Below, in pieces: positions 7,453 to 11,588 of a DNA stretch of 11,588 bases. Location of the stretch: the NCBI GenBank assembly GCA_025351525.1, contig JANXVV010000304.1, positions 1 through 11,588 of the forward strand, in the 5' to 3' direction. The notes beneath the pieces are model-generated. The model ran no database searches. It was not told the origin of the DNA and saw only the letters and a program-made list of their open reading frames with translations. The translations under genes were made by a program, and so were the position numbers. The DNA comes from Humisphaera sp. (GTDB lineage Bacteria; Planctomycetota; Phycisphaerae; Tepidisphaerales; Tepidisphaeraceae). The stretch's first letter is position 1. Each line of letters opens with the position of its first letter.

Positions 7453-7609
7453 AAAGAAAAGAGGCCGGGCCGAAGAATCGACCGGGCCTGCCGTACATCG
7501 GCCCGCCGACTGCTCGGGTCGCACACCTGCGTTGCCCTGTCCTTCCGGCGGCGGGAGTTGTGGTAGCAGCAGGACGGCCTACCGTCCAGCGCCGAACCAT
7601 CCATGGCGC
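7453..7609 (-). ncRNA. Candidate structured small RNA with terminator-like 3' end
   Basis: On the minus strand, reading 7609 to 7453, successive perfect stems appear. GCGCC/GGCGC is 7605-7609 with 7589-7593. GGACGG-TAGG-CCGTCC is 7572-7587. An outer stem CCCGCCG/CGGCGGG (7549-7555 with 7502-7508) encloses an inner hairpin GGG-CAA-CGCA-GGTG-TGCG-A-CCC (7516-7537). A last stem, AGGCCCGG with CCCGGCCT (7482-7489 with 7462-7469, one mismatch), is followed by CTTTTCTTTCC. The order (stems, then GC-rich hairpin plus U-rich tract) is that of an independent small RNA. I recognise no known family (not SRP, tmRNA, 6S or RNase P cores). The GC-rich sequence can form stems by chance. Confidence 0.4.
7462..7489 (-). 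terminator. Intrinsic terminator-like hairpin
   Basis: An 8-position stem with one G-G mismatch (7462-7469 with 7482-7489) encloses a 12-nt loop. On the minus strand it is followed by CTTTTCTTT. It would end transcription coming from the recO side or from the candidate small RNA. Confidence 0.5.
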
Positions 7610-7672
7610 AGGACCGGCTGAGTGCGAGGCGGACATTTCTATCTGCGCTTGACACGCACGCGAAACGCTCCG

Positions 7673-7754
7673 ATTGTTTAGTCGTCTCGCTTGCGAGGCG
7701 CGTCTAACGACGTGAAGTTTCAAAAACGCCTCGCAAGCGAGTCCGCTAAACAAT
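7673..7754. repeat. Inverted repeat with self-palindromic arms
   Basis: Arms 7673-7700 and 7727-7754 match over 28 nt with three mismatches around a 26-nt loop. Each arm contains CTCGC-NN-GCGAG (centre TT on the left, AA on the right). Same architecture as the elements at 1021 and 3868 but different sequence. It lies 28 bp from the 3' end of recO. Confidence 0.88.
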
Positions 7755-7760
7755 TCATTC

Positions 7761-7784
7761 ACTATCCACTTTCCACTATCCACT
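7761..7784. repeat. Short direct repeat at the recO 3' end
   Basis: The 10-mer ACTATCCACT occurs at 7761-7770 and 7775-7784, 4 nt apart. The second copy overlaps the recO stop codon, so the last residues and the stop of RecO may come from repeat sequence. Confidence 0.6.
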
Positions 7785-8565
7785 AACAACTACTTCTTGC
7801 TTCCTCAACCACATAAGGAACCATCCGCAACTGTTTCCCCAGCGTATGCCGCATGTGATCAGCGAAAATCCGGTTGATCGGATTCGTCTGATGTCGTGTC
7901 AGCTTTGGCAACCGCTGCACCGCGCCGTTGGATTTCGGCAGCCGTAGAATCGTCTGCAACATCCCGAGCAATCGGGCATCGAACGCCGCCCGATCCGTCA
8001 CTTTCCCCTCGCAATTTCCGCAGATCAGCCCTCCCCGCGAAGGCGAAAAATAAACCATCTCGCGCGGCCCCGGCACGGACCCGCAATTCACGCACGCATT
8101 CATCTCCGGGAGATACCCGCTCTCACGCAACAGATCGAGTTGAAAGGCGAGAAACGCCTCTTCCAGTCGACCGGTTCCCAGCTCAAGCAATGTCGTTTCG
8201 AGTCGATCAAAAATGTCCGGATGCGGATCGTGCTCTTCAAACAAGAGGCTCATCAACTCCGCCGCGTACAGACCGAGATACATCGCCCGCAGGTTGTGGC
8301 GAAGCTCCAAATTCCCTTCTCGCAGCGACCATTCCGTCAGGATTCCCATGTCTCGTTCGAGATGCGCGATGAACACCGCCTGCCCAACATCCAGCAGATC
8401 TACGCCGCCGTCAAATTTGCTGGAACCGGCTTTAGTACGGCGATGGGCCCCCTTGGCGATCACCCGCTGCAGGCCGTGCTCGCGCGAAAAAAGCAGCAGG
8501 ATTTGCGAGGTTTCGCTGTACTCCACCTTGCGCAGGCAGATGCAGCGATCGTGAACGTGAGCCAT
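7783..8565 (-). CDS. recO: DNA repair protein RecO
   Basis: Recombination mediator that works with RecR (and RecF) to load RecA on SSB-coated single strands and to anneal DNA. The 260 residues have the family layout. An N-terminal OB-fold covers about 1-80 (CICLRKVEYSETSQILLLFSREHG, VIAKGAHR). A helical domain includes LYAAELMSLLFEEHDPHPDIFDRL, and a four-cysteine zinc site is formed by Cys158/Cys161 (CVNC) and Cys182/Cys185 (CGNC). The frame stays open for 88 codons upstream, but family alignment and codon context favour the ATG at 8563-8565 (MAHVHDRC). A perfect TATAAT ends 6 nt before this ATG and there is no Shine-Dalgarno sequence, suggesting a leaderless mRNA. The gene stops in a short direct repeat. 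Confidence 0.92.
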   Translation of the reverse strand: MAHVHDRCICLRKVEYSETSQILLLFSREHGLQRVIAKGAHRRTKAGSSKFDGGVDLLDVGQAVFIAHLERDMGILTEWSLREGNLELRHNLRAMYLGLYAAELMSLLFEEHDPHPDIFDRLETTLLELGTGRLEEAFLAFQLDLLRESGYLPEMNACVNCGSVPGPREMVYFSPSRGGLICGNCEGKVTDRAAFDARLLGMLQTILRLPKSNGAVQRLPKLTRHQTNPINRIFADHMRHTLGKQLRMVPYVVEEARSSC

Positions 8566-8571
8566 CGGCGG

Positions 8572-8577
8572 ATTATA
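8572..8577 (-). promoter_or_regulatory. -10 box TATAAT for recO
   Basis: The minus strand reads TATAAT-CCGCCG-ATG. A start 7 nt after the hexamer would fall on the A of the recO ATG. The -35 region at 17 nt (TAAGTT) is poor and lies in the hairpin at 8588-8609. Confidence 0.5.
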
Positions 8578-8587
8578 GCCCAGAACG

Positions 8588-8609
8588 CCCGCGGAACTTA
8601 TTCCGTGGG
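8588..8609. repeat. Solo, diverged copy of the 1021-1096 palindrome
   Basis: The 22-nt palindrome differs from the palindrome at 1026-1047 at four positions, all transitions. It forms a 9-bp stem with one G-T pair. On the plus strand it is followed by TTTTT (8610-8614), giving a terminator-like shape for transcription antisense to the two flanking minus-strand genes. Confidence 0.75.
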
Positions 8610-8615
8610 TTTTTG

Positions 8616-9500
8616 TCACACCTCCTCCGGCAGTTCCATCTCCACCGGCCCTTCCCGCCATCGCCGACTGGTCCAGTATCCGTAGATCGCCCCGGCCGTC
8701 CCCAGACTCGCGTAATCCAGCGGCGACGCCATCGCCAGCCCGTTGGCCGGCATCCCGATCATCCACTGCCCCGGCGACCGCACCGCCCAGGCATATCCCG
8801 CGATGCCCGTTAGAAACGGTCCCGCCCAAAACGCGGCGCTTGGCCTCACCGGAAACGCTTGATGTGCCCCGATCGTCCCAAGCATCGAAGCGATCAGCAC
8901 CGACGCCATCACCTGCTTTTTGTGGTCCCCCTGGGCCAGCAACGCGATCAGCAAACCGGTGAGGATCGCCTGAATCAGAGTCGCCATGATTTTTTGGACC
9001 AGTGAGCCGCGCAGCTCATTTTCCGCTGGCAACGGCTCCGGTCGCACCCAACCTCGCCGCGCGAGCAGGGCAAGCCCCTGCCAGGCCAGCCCCATCAAGC
9101 CGAGCAGCATGAGAGTTTCCATCGACAGGGTCATGTAGACCTGGGGTCGACCGACGGATCGAAGCAACGCCCCGACCGTCCCTCCTCGCGATGCAAGGGC
9201 TGCCAACCCGATGCACGCCGTGAACAATCCCGCTTCGTAGCGGAGTCGACCGAGCAAGGCAGAGCCGAGAACGACAGCGGCCATCATTCCCACTGCCACC
9301 GCCGCGATCCCGGCCAAGGGCGAGGCACCCGCCAACAGGCTGGCCTCCAGCCGTAAGTAGACAGGCCACCCCAGCACGCGGGTGAGAATCAGAAAAAGTG
9401 CGACGCTCCCCACGCCGGTCAATCCCAGACAAAACAACTGCGTATTGCTAAAAGCCTCCAGAAATTTGGCGGCAACCAGACGCGCTGTACGGTCAAACAT
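8616..9500 (-). CDS. Polytopic membrane protein of unknown function
   Basis: I do not recognise a family. The 294 residues contain about eight hydrophobic segments, roughly at 21-40, 60-83, 90-104, 126-147, 170-189, 197-211, 222-240 and 262-278. Short charged loops lie between them (for example RRGWVRPEPLPAENELRG at 148-165), and the acidic C-terminus ends in EMELPEEV. No catalytic or transporter signature is visible. The ATG at 9498-9500 is preceded by TATAAA-TCAACCC with no Shine-Dalgarno sequence, so translation may be leaderless. The stop lies only a few bases from the solo palindrome and 50 bp before the recO start. The spacing allows an operon with recO, but recO appears to have its own -10 box. 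Likely lineage-specific. Confidence 0.75.
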   Translation of the reverse strand: MFDRTARLVAAKFLEAFSNTQLFCLGLTGVGSVALFLILTRVLGWPVYLRLEASLLAGASPLAGIAAVAVGMMAAVVLGSALLGRLRYEAGLFTACIGLAALASRGGTVGALLRSVGRPQVYMTLSMETLMLLGLMGLAWQGLALLARRGWVRPEPLPAENELRGSLVQKIMATLIQAILTGLLIALLAQGDHKKQVMASVLIASMLGTIGAHQAFPVRPSAAFWAGPFLTGIAGYAWAVRSPGQWMIGMPANGLAMASPLDYASLGTAGAIYGYWTSRRWREGPVEMELPEEV

Positions 9501-9507
9501 GGGTTGA

Positions 9508-9513
9508 TTTATA
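9508..9513 (-). promoter_or_regulatory. -10-like TATAAA before the membrane protein gene
   Basis: The minus strand reads TATAAA, 7 nt, then ATG. The predicted start of transcription falls at or next to the start codon. No good -35 box is seen at normal spacing. Confidence 0.4.
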
Positions 9514-9552
9514 ACCGGTGGGGTGGATGGAACGAAACTGACTTAAACTGAA

Positions 9553-9690
9553 CTACTTTTCAACTGGAAGAAATCCAAAAATTCCGGGTTGGGCACTCCG
9601 GACCAGCGCTGCCGTCCAATTCATGAAGCACTTCTCGAACGAAAGCGGGTCGAGCATGGCGAACACGCGGTCGAACAGCCTGCCCTGAGA
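9553..9690 (-). pseudogene. Relic of an ISAs1-family transposase (N-terminal region)
   Basis: Reading the minus strand from about 9690, one frame gives GRLF, then DRVFAMLDPLSFEKCFMNW, then TAALVRSAQ. This matches the segment of ISAs1-type (H-repeat-associated) transposases that lies just before the conserved AIDGKTLR motif. The match stops there: the frame runs through an unrelated FGFLPVEK and ends in TAG at 9553-9555. No DDE residues or terminal repeats remain. Its upstream side is cut off near the palindromic element at 9708. It is a fragment of about 45 codons, certainly not functional as a transposase. Confidence 0.6.
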
Positions 9691-9707
9691 GCTTGTGATT
9701 TTTTAAG

Positions 9708-9778
9708 GTGCCGCCGGTGCCCTCACCGGCGGTATTCGGCCTGCGAAAGCCTTCCGCCGGTGAAGGTGCCGGCGGCAC
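9708..9778. repeat. GC-rich inverted repeat with self-palindromic arms
   Basis: Arms 9708-9732 and 9754-9778 pair over 25 positions with three differences, two of which are G-T pairs, around a 21-nt loop. The left arm is a perfect palindrome CCGCCGGTG-CCCT-CACCGGCGG; the right arm is the same with a shorter perfect stem. It lies next to the transposase relic and about 110 bp upstream of the TPR gene. Confidence 0.85.
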
Positions 9779-9851
9779 TACCGAAGCGACCGAACTCCAC
9801 AGGGCTTTCAAGGCGCGAAGACGAGTAAATAATCGGAGGGTTTCGCTTGCA

Positions 9852-9880
9852 TTGCCGGAGCGCGCCGATCCCCTTACAAT
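9852..9880 (+). promoter_or_regulatory. Sigma-70-like promoter for the TPR gene
   Basis: TTGCCG (9852-9857), a 17-nt spacer and TACAAT (9875-9880) match the consensus at 4/6 and 5/6 positions. The start codon begins 8 nt after the -10 box, so the transcript would have at most about one base of leader. Confidence 0.5.
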
Positions 9881-9887
9881 CGCGGGG

Positions 9888-10943
9888 ATGCGTAAGCTGC
9901 TGACCTTGATGACGATCTCCGCCGCGTTGACCGGTTCGGTGATGGCCGCCGAACCGACTACGACTGCCGCACCTGCGACTCAACCCTGGGTAGGTGAGCT
10001 TCGCGGCGGGAAGTATTGGGAGCAGGTCAAAGTCGCCGCCACGCAGCCGATGATGAATGACGAGACGTTGGATCACGTCGAGCAGCTTATTTCCGGCGGG
10101 CAATATCTGGCGGCGAAACGGCAGGCGGTGCAGTGGGTCAAGACGCACAAAAAATCCCCCAGCCGCGATCGCGGATTGTTTCTGCTGGCACAGGCGAACT
10201 TTGCCTACGGGGACCGCATCGAATCGTTTTACGAATTCGATGAACTGCTCGATCTGTATCCGGACAGTCTTCTCTTCAACGCCGCGCTGCAGCGACAATA
10301 CGAAATCGCCGATGCGTATTTGGGCGGCTACAAGCGGCGATTTCTCGGCATCCCAATGTTCGGCGCGGAAGACGAAGCGGTGGAGATGCTCTATCGGCTT
10401 CAGCAGCGATCGCCCGGTTCACCGCTGGCGGAAAAATCGTTGCTTCGCACCGGCGACTATTACTATAAGACCTCCGATTTCGATCTGGCCGCCGATGTGT
10501 ACGCGGCGTTCGTGCGCAACTACGCCCGCAGCCCTGAAGTGCCGCGCGTGCGGTTACGGCAGGCGTTTTCGTACTATGCCCAGTTTCGCGGTTTGAAGTT
10601 TGACGCCACGCCGATCATCGATGCCCGCGAGCAGTTGGCGGCGATCCTGGCGGTGTATCCGAAGCTGGCCGAGGAGGAGAATCTGGCCCCGGTGATCGAG
10701 CGGATTGATGAGACGTTCGCGCGGAAGATTTATCAGACGGGTGATTTTTATCGCAGCACGAATGAGCCTCGGGCGGCGGTGTATACCTGGAGATATCTGT
10801 TGCAGTCGTATCCCCATTCCAAAGAAGCCGCGATGGCGAAGCGGGAACTGGCGAAGTTGCCGAAGTCGGTTCTGAACGATCCGATGCCGCCGGCGGGGAA
10901 TGGTTATTCGCCGACCACTGCACCGAGCGCGGATGCCCGATGA
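9888..10943 (+). CDS. BamD-like TPR protein, exported
   Basis: Resembles the tetratricopeptide scaffold of BamD/YfiO proteins, which help assemble outer-membrane proteins. The signal peptide is MRKLLTLMTISAALTGSVMA, with likely cleavage before AEP. TPR-like helix pairs follow: 58-88 (VEQLISGGQYLAAKRQAVQW), 94-125 (FLLAQANFAYG...FDELLDLYPDS), 163-190, 184-213 (SDFDLAADVYAAFVRNYARSP), 222-258 and 275-310 (GDFYRSTNEPRAAVYTWRYL). The ending YLLQSYPHSKEAAMAKREL is typical of this group. The mature protein has no cysteine, so it is not a lipoprotein like classical BamD. The ATG at 9888 is chosen for the signal peptide; the frame is open 60 codons further up, but that part comes from repeat DNA. Other TPR proteins (CpoB type) remain possible. 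Confidence 0.75.
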   Translation: MRKLLTLMTISAALTGSVMAAEPTTTAAPATQPWVGELRGGKYWEQVKVAATQPMMNDETLDHVEQLISGGQYLAAKRQAVQWVKTHKKSPSRDRGLFLLAQANFAYGDRIESFYEFDELLDLYPDSLLFNAALQRQYEIADAYLGGYKRRFLGIPMFGAEDEAVEMLYRLQQRSPGSPLAEKSLLRTGDYYYKTSDFDLAADVYAAFVRNYARSPEVPRVRLRQAFSYYAQFRGLKFDATPIIDAREQLAAILAVYPKLAEEENLAPVIERIDETFARKIYQTGDFYRSTNEPRAAVYTWRYLLQSYPHSKEAAMAKRELAKLPKSVLNDPMPPAGNGYSPTTAPSADAR

Positions 10944-10967
10944 GTGAAATGCCGTCTGGTTGAATGA

Positions 10968-11034
10968 GGTGGCATGGGTGTCTCGCCCATGCATTTCTTC
11001 GGCCAAAAAACATGGGCGAGACGCCCATGCCACC
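10968..11034. repeat. Near-perfect 24-bp inverted repeat with self-palindromic arms
   Basis: Arms 10968-10991 and 11011-11034 pair at all 24 positions, one as G-T, around a 19-nt loop. Each arm contains CATGGGYG-NNN-CGCCCATG. It fills the spacer between the TPR gene and the FtsH-like gene. Confidence 0.92.
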
Positions 11035-11042
11035 CGCTTTTT
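10968..11042 (+). terminator. Hairpin plus T-run after the TPR gene
   Basis: The 24-bp stem at 10968-11034 is followed by CGC and TTTTT (11038-11042). This fits an intrinsic terminator for the TPR gene, 25 bp after its stop codon. The short distance between stem and T-run is acceptable but the loop is long (19 nt). Confidence 0.5.
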
Positions 11043-11052
11043 AAAAGACCCG

Positions 11053-11588
11053 ATGGCGATATTACCCCTTGATTATGCTTCACCGGGAATCACCCCCGCC
11101 GCACGCGGCGGGATGAAAGTTCTCGGGTGGATTTTTTTTGTGGCGTTGGCAATCTTGCTCTTCTTCAGTATGAACAGACGAAGCAATCCGGGCGCCTCCA
11201 TTCCGTTGAGTGAATTTCGCGACGAGCTATCAAATGGGAATATCGAAACCCTGGTGATCGAGGGCGATGTTGTCTACGGAACGTTCAGGATCCTGACCGG
11301 CCCAACAGCCCGCACCGGTTTAACGTCGACGAAGTTCCGATGCGAACTTCCGGCAGGTCTCGGTGCTTCATGGGAATTGGTGCATTGGATGCTCGACAAT
11401 AGTCACGGCGCTTCGGTTCGCGTCGAGCCATCCGGAAGCGATCTCAAAGCATTGTTCATTCCAATCATCCCGTGGATTGTGGTGGGCTTTATCTTCTGGT
11501 TTATCGTAGCTAAGGCAAAACGGGATAGAGCATCCGCAGCGCAAAAGCCGGAACCCGCGATTTGGAATGGTGCCACAGGTCGCGGTAC
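11053..11588 (+). CDS. FtsH-like two-pass membrane protein, N-terminal part (3' truncated)
   Basis: The frame from the ATG at 11053 is open to the window end (178 codons). It starts MAILPLDYASPGITPAARGG, then has membrane segment 1 at about 22-40 (VLGWIFFVALAILLFFSM). An extracytoplasmic domain at 41-132 begins IPLSEFRDELSNGNIETLVIEGDVVYGTF, and membrane segment 2 lies at about 133-153 (FIPIIPWIVVGFIFWFIVAK). Two membrane passes around an SEF...I..l.i.g..v.G.f domain is the layout of the N-terminus of the AAA+ metalloprotease FtsH. The ATPase and HEXXH protease domains would lie beyond the window, so a stand-alone protein with an FtsH-type extracellular domain cannot be excluded. No clear Shine-Dalgarno sequence is seen. 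The gene begins 10 bp after the T-run of the preceding hairpin. Confidence 0.65.
   Translation, partial: MAILPLDYASPGITPAARGGMKVLGWIFFVALAILLFFSMNRRSNPGASIPLSEFRDELSNGNIETLVIEGDVVYGTFRILTGPTARTGLTSTKFRCELPAGLGASWELVHWMLDNSHGASVRVEPSGSDLKALFIPIIPWIVVGFIFWFIVAKAKRDRASAAQKPEPAIWNGATGRG

Noticed and set aside
7169..7621. 150-codon plus-strand frame as an intact protein
   Set aside because: Only its first ~22 residues from 7190 resemble a protein family; the remainder is low-complexity and overlaps predicted RNA stems.
7453..7640. Known RNA families (SRP RNA, RNase P, tmRNA, 6S, c-di-GMP-I or SAH riboswitch)
   Set aside because: GGAAGG and AGGGCAA words recall some of them, but the conserved cores and their order are missing.
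7112..7789. 225-codon minus-strand frame in the large spacer
   Set aside because: Arg/Pro/Ser-rich composition without domains; it crosses the candidate RNA stems and the inverted repeat, so it looks like chance openness in GC-rich DNA.
8566..8829. 88-codon N-terminal extension of RecO
   Set aside because: It overlaps the membrane protein gene in another frame, has no RecO similarity, and a TATAAT box lies directly before the internal ATG.
9708..9887. 60-codon N-terminal extension of the TPR protein
   Set aside because: It translates the palindromic repeat, and the internal ATG at 9888 starts a proper signal peptide.
1021..11034. CRISPR array
   Set aside because: The repeats differ in sequence, are kilobases apart and have no regular spacers; no cas genes are present.

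Overview
The window looks like chromosomal DNA of a planctomycete, probably from the Phycisphaerae/Tepidisphaerales side. This is an inference from content: an exported sulfatase, a bacterial topoisomerase VI, loose gene spacing with few recognisable Shine-Dalgarno sequences, many short palindromic elements between genes, and a GC-rich sequence. No rRNA, tRNA, CRISPR array or intact mobile element is visible.

Layout. Positions 1-2286 (+) hold the two subunits of DNA topoisomerase VI: the C-terminal part of subunit B (cut by the window edge), then complete subunit A. A perfect 28-bp inverted repeat lies between them. Convergent to this, on the minus strand, are a secreted sulfatase (2349-3830), an exported calcineurin-like phosphoesterase (3985-5100), an RlmB-type rRNA methyltransferase (5353-6105), a TIM-barrel sugar isomerase/epimerase-like protein (6182-7045), RecO (7783-8565) and a polytopic membrane protein (8616-9500). 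The 737-bp gap 7046-7782 holds a possible transposase remnant, a candidate structured RNA on the minus strand and a palindromic element. The gap 9501-9887 holds a clear ISAs1-type transposase relic and another palindromic element. On the plus strand follow a BamD-like TPR protein (9888-10943) and the start of an FtsH-like two-pass membrane protein that runs off the window (11053 onward).

The genes do not form one pathway. They are housekeeping DNA and RNA functions (topoisomerase VI, RecO, rRNA methylation), periplasmic hydrolases and cell-envelope proteins. Only the topoisomerase pair is an obvious functional unit.

The most unusual feature is in the spacers. Five intergenic elements share one architecture although their sequences are unrelated: two arms of 22-28 nt form an inverted repeat around a loop of 19-26 nt, and each arm is itself a palindrome (exact or nearly so) with a centre of a few nt. 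A sixth, solo and diverged copy of the first element sits between recO and the membrane protein gene. In addition, three genes (recO, the membrane protein and the TPR protein) have a TATAAT-like hexamer only 6-7 nt before the ATG, which suggests leaderless mRNAs.
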